This document shows positions 8,444-17,375 of a DNA stretch of 64,000 nt, in pieces (position 1 is the first letter of the stretch; every line of letters begins with the position of its first letter). The position numbers were made by a program, and so were the translations under genes. Source of the stretch: TMED23 sp964566055 (GTDB lineage: Bacteria; Pseudomonadota; Alphaproteobacteria; Rhodospirillales; UBA2165); the NCBI GenBank assembly GCA_964566055.1, contig CAZMHI010000001.1, positions 62,001 to 126,000 on the forward strand. Direction: 5' to 3'. The notes beneath the pieces are model-generated. The model was not told where the DNA came from. It ran no database searches and saw only the letters and a list, made by a program, of their open reading frames with translations.

Positions 8444-9850
8444 TTGAAATATATCAGCACCCGTTCAGGTGCCCCTGATCTAGCTTTTGATGATGTCTTG
8501 CTGGCCGGCCTGGCCCGCGATGGCGGTCTCTATGTGCCTGAAAGTTGGCCGCAATTTTCTGAAAATGATATCCGCGGCCTGCGCGGTTTGAGCTATCAGG
8601 AATTGGCCGTCCGTATCATGTTGCCGTTTTTAGGTGGCACCATTCCGGAAGACGATTTTGCCGGCATCGTCAACGACGCCTATGCCCAATTTGATCACCC
8701 GGCAATTGCGCCGATCAAGCAATTGGGTGACGATCAATGGCTGGTTGAGCTTTTTCATGGGCCGACGCTGGCCTTTAAGGATTATCCGCTGCAAGTGGTC
8801 GGCAGATTGTTTGATTACGTGCTCAAAAAACGCGGCGAACGCGTCACCATTGTCGGCGCGACCTCGGGCGATACGGGTTCGGCTGCCATTGAAGCCTGCC
8901 GGGACCGCGAGGCCATCGAGATTTTTATCCTCCACCCAAAAGGCCGTGTGTCTGAAGTCCAGCGCCGCCAGATGACTACAGTATTGTCTGGCAATGTTCA
9001 TAACATCGCCTTGGACGGCACCTTCGATGATTGCCAGGATATGGTCAAAGCCATGTTCGGTGATGAAAGCTTTCGGGATGAGCATAATCTTTCGGCTGTG
9101 AACTCAATTAACTGGGCGCGCATCATGGCCCAAATTGTTTATTACTTTTGGACTGCCCTTGAACTCGGTGCGCCGGACCGTAACTTCGTCTTCGCCGTGC
9201 CGACCGGTAATTTTGGCAACGTCTATGCCGGCTATGCGGCCAAGCAAATGGGTTTGCCGATTGAGAAATTTATCGTCGGCTCCAACGAGAACGATATTCT
9301 GACGCGCTTTTTCGACACCGGTGTCATGTCGATGAAGCCGGTGGTGCCCACCCTCAGCCCGAGTATGGATATTCAAATCTCAAGCAATTTTGAGCGTCTG
9401 CTGTTTGATCATTTTGACCGGGATGGCAAAGCGGTTGCCCAGGCGCTGGAAGAATTTCGGCAATCTCAAAGTATCGAGTTCGGCCAAGGCCGCTGGCAAG
9501 CCATGCAGCAGGATTTTGAAGGCTACCGCGTCAGCAATGATGAAACCAAAACTGCCATCCGAAATGTCTATGACGCGACCGGTGAACTGCTGGACCCCCA
9601 TAGCGTCATTGGTGTGATTGCCGGCCAACAGAGCAACGCCTCACCAGAAGCGATAAAAGTCGCCCTCGCGACGGCTCATCCGGCGAAATTTCCAGCCGCC
9701 GTCGAAGAGGCGTCCGGCGTTCATCCAGACCTGCCGTCTCATCTCGCTGATCTGTTTGCGCGGGAGGAGCGATTTGACGAGCTGCCCAATAGCCTTGATC
9801 AAATGCGTAATTTTATCGCCGGTAAACTGGCCGAAAGAAAAGCTGCATGA
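8444..9850 (+). CDS. thrC: Threonine synthase
   Basis: ThrC converts O-phosphohomoserine to threonine with pyridoxal phosphate. I start it at TTG 8444, which lies eight bases after a GGAG ribosome-binding site (8432-8435) and gives the usual family beginning MKYISTRSGAP; the frame stays open upstream to 8375 but that part is not conserved. The 468-residue product has the PLP lysine K112 in LAFKDYPLQ, the phosphate-binding motif TSGDTGSA, and the long-form (fungal/proteobacterial) layout. Its stop overlaps the start of the following M16 peptidase (ATGA), so the two are translationally coupled, a pairing common in Alphaproteobacteria. Confidence 0.96.
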   Translation: MKYISTRSGAPDLAFDDVLLAGLARDGGLYVPESWPQFSENDIRGLRGLSYQELAVRIMLPFLGGTIPEDDFAGIVNDAYAQFDHPAIAPIKQLGDDQWLVELFHGPTLAFKDYPLQVVGRLFDYVLKKRGERVTIVGATSGDTGSAAIEACRDREAIEIFILHPKGRVSEVQRRQMTTVLSGNVHNIALDGTFDDCQDMVKAMFGDESFRDEHNLSAVNSINWARIMAQIVYYFWTALELGAPDRNFVFAVPTGNFGNVYAGYAAKQMGLPIEKFIVGSNENDILTRFFDTGVMSMKPVVPTLSPSMDIQISSNFERLLFDHFDRDGKAVAQALEEFRQSQSIEFGQGRWQAMQQDFEGYRVSNDETKTAIRNVYDATGELLDPHSVIGVIAGQQSNASPEAIKVALATAHPAKFPAAVEEASGVHPDLPSHLADLFAREERFDELPNSLDQMRNFIAGKLAERKAA

Positions 9851-11103
9851 GCACTCAAGTCACCACGCTAAAGTCGGGTTTACGCATTGTTACTGATTAT
9901 ATGAGCACGGTTGAAACCGCCTCGGTCGGCGCCTGGGTGGCTGTCGGCACGCGTCATGAAAAGCCGGAGCTCAACGGAATTTCGCATTTACTGGAACATA
10001 TGGCCTTTAAAGGCACCAAACGGCGCTCGGCGCTCGCCATCGCCGAGGAAATCGAAGCGGTCGGCGGACACCTTAACGCCTATACATCCCGGGAAAACAC
10101 AGCCTATTTTGCCAAGGTCTTAAAAGAAGACGTGCCTCTTGCGGTCGATATTATCGCTGACATTCTGCAGCATGCGACCATGGAGACGGCTGAGCTGGAA
10201 CGCGAACGCGCTGTCGTTGTTCAGGAAATTCACCAGTCAAATGATACGCCGGATGACATTATTTTTGATCACTTCCAGATCACGGCCTATCCGGATCAAG
10301 CCATGGGGCGGCCGGTATTAGGCAAGGCGGAACTGATTGAAGCCCTGCCAAGAGAAACTGTTGTTGATTATATGAAAGGCCAGTACTCCGCCTCTAAAGT
10401 GGTTGTTGCGGCTGCCGGTAATGTCGATCACGACGCTTTTGTGAAGCTCGCCGAAGCCGCTTTTTGTGATTTGCCTGCAGGCGGCGAAACGACTGACGAG
10501 CCGGTGATCTATAAGGGTGGTGACTACCGGGAAGCTCGTGCTTTGGAACAGGTTCATGTTGTCTTAGGGCTTGAAGGCGTTTCGTTTAAGGACCCGGACT
10601 ATTATCCGATGTCGGTATTATCCACTCTATTAGGCGGCGGCATGTCTTCGCGCCTGTTTCAGGAAGCTCGGGAAAAGCGCGGGCTGGTTTACAGTATTTA
10701 TAGCTTTATCTCGAACTTTGAAGATGGTGGCATTTTTGGCATATACGCCGGCACGGGCCGGGATGAAGTTGTCGAACTAATGCCGGTGATCTGTGAGGAA
10801 GTCCGCAAACTGGCTGATCAGGTAGGCGAGGAAGAGTTGGCTCGGGCTAGGGCGCAGTTGAAATCGGCAACCTTGATGACGCTTGAAAGCACGGCGTCCC
10901 GGGTTGAGCAAGTCGCCCGCCAGCTGCAAATTTTCGACCGCGTTGTGCCGATCACTGAAGTGATCGAAAACATTGAAAAAGTTGACGCAGATTCGATTAA
11001 ACGCACGGCGGCACGCATGCTCGTCACGGCACCGACTTTAGCCGCCCTTGGCCCAATCGATAAACTGGCAGACATCGCTGATGTGACGGCGCGGCTGAGC
11101 TAG
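9847..11103 (+). CDS. M16 family zinc peptidase (mitochondrial processing peptidase-like)
   Basis: This 418-residue cytoplasmic-type M16B peptidase has the inverted zinc motif H47-LL-E50-H51 and the third ligand E127 in VVVQEIHQ. The C-terminal half carries the substrate-binding signature GGGMSSRLFQEAREKRGLVYS. No signal peptide is visible, unlike the pair at 51228-53916. Bacterial relatives resemble the beta subunit of the mitochondrial processing peptidase; the native substrate is unknown. The ATG overlaps the thrC stop by four bases. All catalytic residues are present, so I expect an active enzyme. Confidence 0.93.
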   Translation: MSTQVTTLKSGLRIVTDYMSTVETASVGAWVAVGTRHEKPELNGISHLLEHMAFKGTKRRSALAIAEEIEAVGGHLNAYTSRENTAYFAKVLKEDVPLAVDIIADILQHATMETAELERERAVVVQEIHQSNDTPDDIIFDHFQITAYPDQAMGRPVLGKAELIEALPRETVVDYMKGQYSASKVVVAAAGNVDHDAFVKLAEAAFCDLPAGGETTDEPVIYKGGDYREARALEQVHVVLGLEGVSFKDPDYYPMSVLSTLLGGGMSSRLFQEAREKRGLVYSIYSFISNFEDGGIFGIYAGTGRDEVVELMPVICEEVRKLADQVGEEELARARAQLKSATLMTLESTASRVEQVARQLQIFDRVVPITEVIENIEKVDADSIKRTAARMLVTAPTLAALGPIDKLADIADVTARLS

Positions 11104-11120
11104 CATCTGGAAAACCAACA

Positions 11121-11576
11121 ATGGTCAGAATTTTCGATAAATCGAAGCTCAAGACCGATTGCGAGAACTGTGACGCCGTCTGTTGTGTGGCGACAAAATT
11201 TAGTCTGCCTCATTATAACAAACCTCCGAGAACACCCTGTAAGCATCTCGACCAGGAACTAGGCAGTTGTACAATCTTCGATAGGCTGGAAGATGAAGGC
11301 TTTACCTTCTGCCGGGATTTTGACTGCTATGGCGGTGGATTAGCGGTCAGCAACTTGTTTAAAGAACTCGGCAAAAACTGGGTAAGCGATCCCGAAATCG
11401 CCGAGATTCAGTTCCATACTTTCAGCATCGTCTATTTTCAGCTGGTTAAATATCTCCACCCCGACCGCGCTATTGAAATCGACGTGCCGGACCATATTGT
11501 CGAAGAGCTCAAGCCCTTCACCGAACAGGCGCTTGATATGCTGGCTGAAACCGCCGATCCGTTTGAGAATAGTTAA
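11121..11576 (+). CDS. Cysteine-rich protein, putative metal-binding
   Basis: The 151-residue protein has eight cysteines in its first 70 residues: C14, C17, C21 and C22 (CENCDAVCC), C40 (TPCKHL), C50 (GSCTIFDRL), C64 and C69 (FCRDFDCYGGG). The pattern C-x2-C-x3-CC, PC-x-L, C-x-IF-x-RL, GF-x2-C-x4-DC-x-G strongly resembles, from memory, the N-terminal module of some pentapeptide-repeat proteins of actinobacteria and rhizobia. Here no pentapeptide repeats follow; the C-terminal half is an acidic, helix-prone region. Metal or Fe-S binding is an inference. It starts 17 bases after the M16 gene and is probably in the same transcript. Confidence 0.75.
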   Translation: MVRIFDKSKLKTDCENCDAVCCVATKFSLPHYNKPPRTPCKHLDQELGSCTIFDRLEDEGFTFCRDFDCYGGGLAVSNLFKELGKNWVSDPEIAEIQFHTFSIVYFQLVKYLHPDRAIEIDVPDHIVEELKPFTEQALDMLAETADPFENS

Positions 11577-11620
11577 AGGTTAATTTTCCAAAAGGTGACA
11601 GGCACTTAATTAACGAAGTT

Positions 11621-11664
11621 GTGAAATTGTGTGAATTTCACGCCATTATCTCTTGTGGCGTGAA
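11621..11664. terminator. Overlapping alternative hairpins between convergent genes
   Basis: Two inverted repeats share the middle arm: GTGAAATT (11621-11628) with AATTTCAC (11634-11641), and TTCACGCCA (11637-11645) with TGGCGTGAA (11656-11664). An outer pair AAAGGTTAATT near 11576-11586 and AATTAACCTTTT at 11663-11674 encloses both. The location between the convergent ends of the cysteine-rich gene and yqgE suggests a two-way terminator. No clear U-tract follows on the plus side beyond CCTTTT. Confidence 0.5.
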
Positions 11665-11672
11665 TTAACCTT

Positions 11673-12269
11673 TTAAGCGTGGCCCGCCTCGTCGGAGAGC
11701 ATGCGGGGGTCGATGCCGATCTTAGCGATTGAGCGCTCCCATTTGGTTTCCTGATCACTGCCGAATATCAGCTCGTGATCCGCAGGTGCCTGAAGCCAGC
11801 CATTAGCGCGAATTTCGTCATCCAGCTGACCTGGACCCCAGCCGGCATAACCAAGAGCCAGAAGACTTTGGCGAGGACCATAGCCTCGGGCAATGGCTTT
11901 TAAGATATCGACCGTCGCCGTCAGGGCTATGCCATCTTCAACTTCCAAGGTGGCATCCTGCTGATACTCTGAAGAATGCAGAACAAAACCGCGACCGGCT
12001 TCCACGGGGCCACCGAAATGGATCGGCACAGCCTGGCCGGCATTGCCTTCATCGATGCCGAGCTGTTCGAGCAAATCTGGAAAGGAGAGCGAATCCATCA
12101 CCTGATTGAGAACCAAACCCATCGCACCTTCCTCGGTATGAGCGCACATATAGATGACAGTTTTGTAAAAACGCTCATCCCGCATTCCCGGCATGGCGAT
12201 CAATAGCTGTCCGGAGAGATAGGGGTCTGACTTATTATCGGATGTTTGGTTGCTATACATGCTACCCAT
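11673..12269 (-). CDS. yqgE: YqgE/AlgH family protein (UPF0301)
   Basis: The 198-residue product has the DUF179 landmarks: an N-terminal LSGQLLIAMPGM, then TVIYMCAHTEEGAMGLVLN, HFGGPVE, and the C-terminal LALGYAGWGPGQLDDEIRANGWL. The family is widespread and has no firmly known biochemical activity. I start it at ATG 12269 because AAGGA lies ten bases upstream and the product length fits; a TTG at 12299 would add ten residues. It faces the convergent cysteine-rich gene at its 3' end and diverges from the DsbD-like gene. Confidence 0.92.
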   Translation of the reverse strand: MGSMYSNQTSDNKSDPYLSGQLLIAMPGMRDERFYKTVIYMCAHTEEGAMGLVLNQVMDSLSFPDLLEQLGIDEGNAGQAVPIHFGGPVEAGRGFVLHSSEYQQDATLEVEDGIALTATVDILKAIARGYGPRQSLLALGYAGWGPGQLDDEIRANGWLQAPADHELIFGSDQETKWERSIAKIGIDPRMLSDEAGHA

Positions 12270-12625
12270 ATAAATGGCGTCCTTGTTTCTCATAATCAAG
12301 ATGAGGTCACAAATAAATCCGCTTAACCCAAATGATTACACAGGTACTTTTCGGAGAAAAGAGCTGGTGCGGGCAAAACCCATCATTTTCTCTATTTAGC
12401 TGGGAATTGGGGCTATATTAGGGCGTCGCGGCTGGCTAAATTCGCTTTCGCTGCACTGATTTAGGCGAATTAACCCCGGATAGGGAGCGAATCGAACACA
12501 ATTGGTAAAGTTCGCGTGAATTGATGGCATAGGGCTACCTTAACAGCATTATTTACCTATATAGGTAATCAGCATAAATTGCGTAGCCCAAAAATATCAG
12601 AAAGCAAATGGCAATTGGTCGTTAG
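12270..12625. promoter_or_regulatory. Divergent promoter region between yqgE and the DsbD/ScsB-like gene
   Basis: No gene is visible in these 356 bases. The half next to the DsbD-like gene contains the nested dyad at 12532-12589, and the repeated hexamer CAGCAT at 12544-12549 and 12570-12575. The ribosome-binding site of the downstream gene is weak. Confidence 0.5.
12532..12589. promoter_or_regulatory. Nested dyad symmetry upstream of the DsbD/ScsB-like gene
   Basis: The core at 12553-12568 is the perfect 16-base palindrome TTACCTATATAGGTAA. Outside it, GGGCTAC (12532-12538) and GTAGCCC (12583-12589) form a second pair with exactly the same centre. The element ends 36 bases before the start codon at 12626. 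It could be an operator for a dimeric or tetrameric regulator or an RNA hairpin in the leader. Confidence 0.5.
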
Positions 12626-14803
12626 ATGAAATCAAAAATTAGTAAATTAAAATTCGCAAGCTCCTCCGTGTTAACCCTTACCGCTGGATTGCTTACCCTA
12701 GCCGGTTCACCCGCCGCTGCTCAGGATGCAACACCGTGGATTAAAACCGAGCAAACTTCAGTCCGGCTTATTTCGGCACTGCCAAATCTCGGCAACCGCA
12801 AAGACGTCAAACTCGGCCTGCATTTCAAATTGAAAAAAGGCTGGAAAATATACTGGCGGACACCCGGCGATGCGGGCTTTCCGCCTAACCTCAATTGGCA
12901 AAAATCTGAAAACCTGGCAAAAACCAGCTTTGGCTGGCCGCTGCCGAGCCGCTTTGAAGTCCTCGGTCTGCAAACCCTCGGCTACAAAAAAGAAGTTGTC
13001 TTTCCAATCACCGCATCCGTCAACGACCCGGCTCAGCCGCTTAAATTACGCGCTGAGCTCAATTATCTGACTTGTGACGATATTTGCATCCCTTATAAAA
13101 CCAAACTGTCCTTTGACCTGCCCGCAGGCGATGCGCCGGCAGATAGCATGTCGAAAAACTATCATCTGATCAGCCAATACGCTTCAAAAATTCCCGGTGA
13201 CGGCAAGGCTCATAATCTCTCCATCGAAAGCGTTGAGACCACAGGGCAATTTAGCGAAGTTGAAAAAGATATCCGCAAAGGTTTTATCCGGATTAAAGCC
13301 AAAAGCGGCATTCCTTTTGAGAAACCGGATGTCTTTATCGAAGGGCCGGAGCTGACCTTTTTTGGTAAGCCGGTCGCCAGCATCAATCACGACGGCTCGA
13401 CAGCAACCATAAAAGTGCCGGTCTCGGAAGAGGAAAAAGCCAAAATCGTCAATGCCAGTTTGCGGCTTACACTGAAGGATGGAGCTCGGTCGGCTGAGCG
13501 GACACTAACTGTTACGGAAGGCAAATCAGCGCCGACCATCACGAAGGCCCTCCCTTTTTCTCTGCCGATGATCCTGGCCTTCGCACTAATTGGTGGCTTG
13601 ATCTTGAATTTAATGCCTTGCGTGCTGCCGGTTATTTCACTGAAGATTCTTAGTGTCGTCTCCCATGGCGGTGCTGAAGACCGCATCGTGCGGATGAGCT
13701 TTATTGCCTCCTCTCTTGGAATTATCACATCCTTCCTGGCAATTGCCGGCGGACTGGTCGGCCTAAAACTTGCCGGTGCTGCCGTTGGCTGGGGCATTCA
13801 GTTCCAGCATCCTTGGTTCATAGTGGGTTTGAGCGTATTGGTGACCTTGTTTGCTTATAATCTCTGGGGGATTTTTGAGTTCCGCCTGCCCTCTTGGATC
13901 AATGACCGGGCCAGTGCTTCAACCGGCCAAGCTCAAGACCATCAGAGTTTTGGTGGCAATTTCGCCACGGGCGCTTTCGCCACTATTTTGGCCACCCCCT
14001 GCTCCGCACCCTTTCTGGGCACCGCTATCGGCTTTGCTTTGGCGGGAGGAACCTTAGATATATTTGTGGTCTTCTTAGCCCTTGGTGTCGGCATGGCCCT
14101 GCCCTTTTTATCAATCGCGCTGTTTCCGAGGCTTGCCAGCCGGATGCCGAAGCCGGGCGCTTGGATGAACACGTTGAAGAAAATTTTGGGCGCTGCCTTG
14201 GCCTTAACCGCAGTTTGGCTGTTATCCGTTTTGGCCATTCAATTGAGTTTGAACGCTGCCTTAATAGTTGGTGCGCTGATGATCGCTATCGGCCTCGTGC
14301 TGGTGCTGCGCAACCGTCTGCCGGAGAGCCGCCAGAAACTGGCCTCGCTTGGCATTGTCATCGTGATTGTGGGCGCCTTTTGGACGCCATACACTTACAC
14401 CCCTTCGGCAACGCCACTCAGTTCCGCCAAGGAAGCGTTCTGGCGTCCGTTTGAGCCAAACGCAATTCCAGCACTGGTGGCTGAAGGCAAAACTGTTTTT
14501 GTTGATATTACCGCCGAGTGGTGCATCACCTGTCAGGTCAATAAAGCAACTGTTCTGAAACGTGGTCAAATTCTCGAACTTTTGACCAGTGGCAAAGTGA
14601 TTGCCATGCAGGGTGATTGGACCCGGCCTGACCCTAGGATCACAGCCTACCTGAAAAGCTTTGGCCGCTTCGGCATTCCGTTTAACGCGATCTACGGCCC
14701 GGGTGCACCCTTGGGTGAAGCGCTGCCGGAATTGCTGACACCTGGTCTTGTTTTGAGCGGCATTGAAAAAGCCTCGGATGGCGCAATTCTAGCCAATAGG
14801 TAG
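12626..14803 (+). CDS. DsbD/ScsB-type thiol-disulfide reductase
   Basis: Such proteins carry reducing power from cytoplasmic thioredoxin across the inner membrane to periplasmic partners. The 725-residue product has a signal peptide (about 1-33), an N-terminal periplasmic domain with C150 and C154 (LTCDDIC), a membrane domain of about eight helices from residue 312 to 588 with C332 (MPCVLP) and C459 (TPCSAP), and a C-terminal thioredoxin-like domain with C633/C636 (WCITC). Three redox pairs are thus intact. The long N-terminal domain is closer to ScsB, the copper-tolerance-linked relative, than to E. coli DsbD. No scsA, scsC or scsD neighbour is present. A dyad symmetric element lies upstream. 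Confidence 0.9.
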   Translation: MKSKISKLKFASSSVLTLTAGLLTLAGSPAAAQDATPWIKTEQTSVRLISALPNLGNRKDVKLGLHFKLKKGWKIYWRTPGDAGFPPNLNWQKSENLAKTSFGWPLPSRFEVLGLQTLGYKKEVVFPITASVNDPAQPLKLRAELNYLTCDDICIPYKTKLSFDLPAGDAPADSMSKNYHLISQYASKIPGDGKAHNLSIESVETTGQFSEVEKDIRKGFIRIKAKSGIPFEKPDVFIEGPELTFFGKPVASINHDGSTATIKVPVSEEEKAKIVNASLRLTLKDGARSAERTLTVTEGKSAPTITKALPFSLPMILAFALIGGLILNLMPCVLPVISLKILSVVSHGGAEDRIVRMSFIASSLGIITSFLAIAGGLVGLKLAGAAVGWGIQFQHPWFIVGLSVLVTLFAYNLWGIFEFRLPSWINDRASASTGQAQDHQSFGGNFATGAFATILATPCSAPFLGTAIGFALAGGTLDIFVVFLALGVGMALPFLSIALFPRLASRMPKPGAWMNTLKKILGAALALTAVWLLSVLAIQLSLNAALIVGALMIAIGLVLVLRNRLPESRQKLASLGIVIVIVGAFWTPYTYTPSATPLSSAKEAFWRPFEPNAIPALVAEGKTVFVDITAEWCITCQVNKATVLKRGQILELLTSGKVIAMQGDWTRPDPRITAYLKSFGRFGIPFNAIYGPGAPLGEALPELLTPGLVLSGIEKASDGAILANR

Positions 14804-14805
14804 AA

Positions 14806-15699
14806 TCACTTCTCAGCCGAATTAATCAATTTGGCTTCGTAGCGGATATTGTAGTAATTGCCGGCGACGATCACGAGCGCACCGGCAAAGAGCGCCAGTT
14901 CCATACTTTCCTGATAAAAAAAGTAGCCAATTACGGCAACCAGCGGCATGCGCACATAATCCAGTGGGATAACAGTCAATGTATCGGCCACCTGAAAAGC
15001 GCGGGTCACGCAATAATGCGCTGTCAGCGCAGTTACACCAACCAGGATGATCCACGGTAAATCGCCCAGTACCGGCGGTACCCAGGTGAAGACGGTGGGC
15101 ACCAGACCTAGCGGAAGCTGTATCAAATTCATATAAAACAATATGGCAAGCGGTGAATCGGTGAGCACGAGAGGTTTTGTCGCGATATAGGCGACCGCAT
15201 AGCCAAAGGCAGCGGCGACAACGATCAGTGAAGCCAGATCAACAACTTCTGCACCCGGTTTCACGATAATTAAAACACCACCAAAACCGCAAATTATGGC
15301 GATGATGCGTGCATGATGCAGGCGCTCACGCAAGACCACAACGGCCAGTAAAGCGGCCCAAACCGGAATGGTGAATTCAAGCGCAAAAACTGTCGCCAAG
15401 GGCAGCAGCGAAATACCCAGAAACCAGCCGAACTGGCCACCAAAATGAAAAATGTTGCGCAGGAAATGGAGTTTAATGCGCTCGGTTCGAATTTCCTGCC
15501 CGCCCACGCGCATGACAAAGGCAATTGTGATCGCCAGGGCGACGATTGAGCGGAAGGTCAAAATCTCAAAGGTGTTCATGGTATCGGATAGTTCGCGCAC
15601 GGCGATTGCCATAACCAAAAAGGACAGCACCGCGCCACCCATCCACAGAAAGCCTTGAACTAGAAATGCCGTATCGGCGCTGGATTGCGAATTCATCAA
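14806..15699 (-). CDS. EamA/DMT family transporter
   Basis: The 297-residue protein has ten hydrophobic segments arranged as two EamA repeats (about residues 11-140 and 150-288). The first repeat includes the typical stretch FEILTFRSIVALA and, in helix 4, LATVFALEFTIPVWAALLAV. It is a drug/metabolite-type transporter of the inner membrane; the substrate cannot be told. It overlaps the coq7 stop by four bases, so the two are translationally coupled, and it is the last gene of the long minus-strand run. Two more EamA transporters occur at 41853 and 62481. Confidence 0.9.
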   Translation of the reverse strand: MMNSQSSADTAFLVQGFLWMGGAVLSFLVMAIAVRELSDTMNTFEILTFRSIVALAITIAFVMRVGGQEIRTERIKLHFLRNIFHFGGQFGWFLGISLLPLATVFALEFTIPVWAALLAVVVLRERLHHARIIAIICGFGGVLIIVKPGAEVVDLASLIVVAAAFGYAVAYIATKPLVLTDSPLAILFYMNLIQLPLGLVPTVFTWVPPVLGDLPWIILVGVTALTAHYCVTRAFQVADTLTVIPLDYVRMPLVAVIGYFFYQESMELALFAGALVIVAGNYYNIRYEAKLINSAEK

Positions 15700-16268
15700 A
15701 TGCGTTCTGAGAGCCAGATTGCCAAACGGGAGCCGGATTTAATCGCCGCTGACAGCACCGGATAAGCGGGCGCTTTTTCGGCATCATTGGCCAAACCGAT
15801 ATCGCGGTGCTCAATCTCTTCTGCTTTAAATTCTTCAATCACCTGCTGAAGCTCAGTCTCACTTTCGCTTTTCGGCAAGGCTCCAAGGGCAGCTGATTGA
15901 TCGGCGTAATGTTCCTCGATGACTTCTTCGACGGCGACCGTGCAAGCCATGGCGGCCTCCCGGCCCAGCAACGCTGTGCCGGCACCCAGAGCAAAACCGG
16001 CGACATGCCAAAGCGGCGTCAACGCTGTCGGCCGCACCCGTCGCTTAACAATCATTTCATTGAAGGCGTCAAGATGCTTCTCTTCCGCCGCCGCCATTTC
16101 GCGCAAGATCGGACCATCCTTGCTATCACCCAGCACGGCCAGCTGACCTTCATAGATACGTTTGGCGCCGTACTCCCCAGCCTGATCGACGCGAATAATG
16201 CGCTCAATCATTTCATCCTTGGTGGGATCGCCGGGCAGGCGGCCATATTGTTTCGTCTTCCGGGTCAT
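15696..16268 (-). CDS. coq7: Demethoxyubiquinone hydroxylase Coq7
   Basis: Coq7 is a di-iron monooxygenase that hydroxylates 5-demethoxyubiquinone in the penultimate step of ubiquinone synthesis. The 190 residues carry the four-helix iron ligands: E32 (RVDQAGEYGA), E62 and H65 (EEKH), E114 (VAVEEVIEEHY) and E151/H154 (EEIEH). The sequence matches the alphaproteobacterial/mitochondrial Coq7 type, not UbiF. It begins three bases after the dsbB stop and overlaps the DMT transporter. Its presence shows a ubiquinone-based respiratory chain. Confidence 0.97.
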   Translation of the reverse strand: MTRKTKQYGRLPGDPTKDEMIERIIRVDQAGEYGAKRIYEGQLAVLGDSKDGPILREMAAAEEKHLDAFNEMIVKRRVRPTALTPLWHVAGFALGAGTALLGREAAMACTVAVEEVIEEHYADQSAALGALPKSESETELQQVIEEFKAEEIEHRDIGLANDAEKAPAYPVLSAAIKSGSRLAIWLSERI

Positions 16269-16271
16269 GAG

Positions 16272-16781
16272 CTACTCAACTTCTGTAACGTATTTCTGCA
16301 AGAAAGCCGCACCAAAAAAACTGACAGCGGCCAAGCCAAGTGAGGCAACCGTATTGTAGACGGTCATCGATAGACCAAACAAGGTCCAGTCGATTTGGTC
16401 ACAGCGTTTAGGCATTTTGGTCATCAAATTGCTGACAAAGTCTTTAAAGGTTGAAAGTGTGTCGCCGCCGCTGCTGCCGCAGCTCGTTGCCGCTTCCCAC
16501 CAATGCTGCTCGACGCCATTGTGATAAAACGCCAGGGCGGCGCCCAGCAGAAAAATAAAGCCGATAACTTTTAAGGTTCCGGCTCGATCGATCATGCCGA
16601 TATGCATACCCATAAAGGCAAAAAAGATGACGGCAAAATAGGGGATGCGCTGATATTTACAGAGGATGCAAGGCTCCAAGCCAAAGACAAATTGCGCGAT
16701 GAACGCCGTCGCCAAGGCGCCGATACTGGCCAGCAGCAACACGCCTAATATAATCTTATTGGCTTTTTCGGTCATCATCAT
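16272..16781 (-). CDS. dsbB: Disulfide bond formation protein B
   Basis: DsbB reoxidises the periplasmic oxidant DsbA and passes electrons to quinone. The 169-residue protein has four membrane helices and the two redox pairs: C38/C41 (CILC) in the first periplasmic loop and C101/C127 (TSCGSSGG, KRCDQID) in the second. Spacing agrees with E. coli DsbB. It lies three bases before coq7 and nine bases after the YqaA-like gene. No dsbA is in the window. Confidence 0.95.
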   Translation of the reverse strand: MMMTEKANKIILGVLLLASIGALATAFIAQFVFGLEPCILCKYQRIPYFAVIFFAFMGMHIGMIDRAGTLKVIGFIFLLGAALAFYHNGVEQHWWEAATSCGSSGGDTLSTFKDFVSNLMTKMPKRCDQIDWTLFGLSMTVYNTVASLGLAAVSFFGAAFLQKYVTEVE

Positions 16782-16790
16782 GAAGACATT

Positions 16791-17372
16791 CTAAAGCAGA
16801 TATTTGACTAAGACAAAACCACCGATCAACAAGATACAAAACAAAACAAATAACAGACCAAGGCGGCGCTCGATAAAGGCTTTGATGGGTTCGCCATACT
16901 TCCACAACAGAGCGGCGACAATAAAGAAACGCAATCCCCGGGCCAGGATCGAGGCAATAATGAAAACCGGCAGGCTGAGCCCGGTAACACCGCTTAAGAT
17001 GGTGATAACTTTATAGGGGAACGGCGTCACCCCGGCGAAAAAGACCGCCCAAGCACCCCACTCATTGTAGGTCTCCTGAAATTCACCAAACTTGGCGCTG
17101 TAGTGATAAAAATCCAGAATTGGCTTGCCGATCTGCTCGAACAAAAAGAAGCCGATGCCATAGCCGAACACGCCGCCAATAACCGAAGCCACCATGCAAA
17201 CACCAGCAATGACCCAGGCGCGGTCTCTGGCTGCCAAGACCATAGGGATCAATAATATATCGGGTGGAATTGGAAAAACCGAGCTTTCCACCAGCGAGAT
17301 TAGCGCCAGTGCTAAAATGGCGTGCTTATGAGCAGCGAGGCTCAGCGTCCAATCATAAAGTCTGCGAAGCAT
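16791..17372 (-). CDS. YqaA/DedA-related membrane protein (SNARE-associated family)
   Basis: The 193-residue inner-membrane protein has about five hydrophobic segments. It shows the family pattern SLVESSVFPIPPDILLIPMVLA near the N-terminus, followed by GGVFGYGIGFFLFEQIG and a central GVTPFPYKVITILSGVTGLSLPVFIIASILARGLRFF. These match the YqaA branch of the DedA superfamily, linked in general to membrane lipid or proton homeostasis; the specific activity is not known. It starts four bases after the isochorismatase-like gene, so co-transcription is likely. Confidence 0.9.
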   Translation of the reverse strand: MLRRLYDWTLSLAAHKHAILALALISLVESSVFPIPPDILLIPMVLAARDRAWVIAGVCMVASVIGGVFGYGIGFFLFEQIGKPILDFYHYSAKFGEFQETYNEWGAWAVFFAGVTPFPYKVITILSGVTGLSLPVFIIASILARGLRFFIVAALLWKYGEPIKAFIERRLGLLFVLFCILLIGGFVLVKYLL

Positions 17373-17375
17373 GAA

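Noticed and set aside
11588..11606. AAAGGTGACAGGCACTTAA near the convergent ends
   Set aside because: It recalls a GTGCCTGTCACC-type repeat I associate with REP-like elements, but only one copy occurs here, so I cannot call it a repeat.
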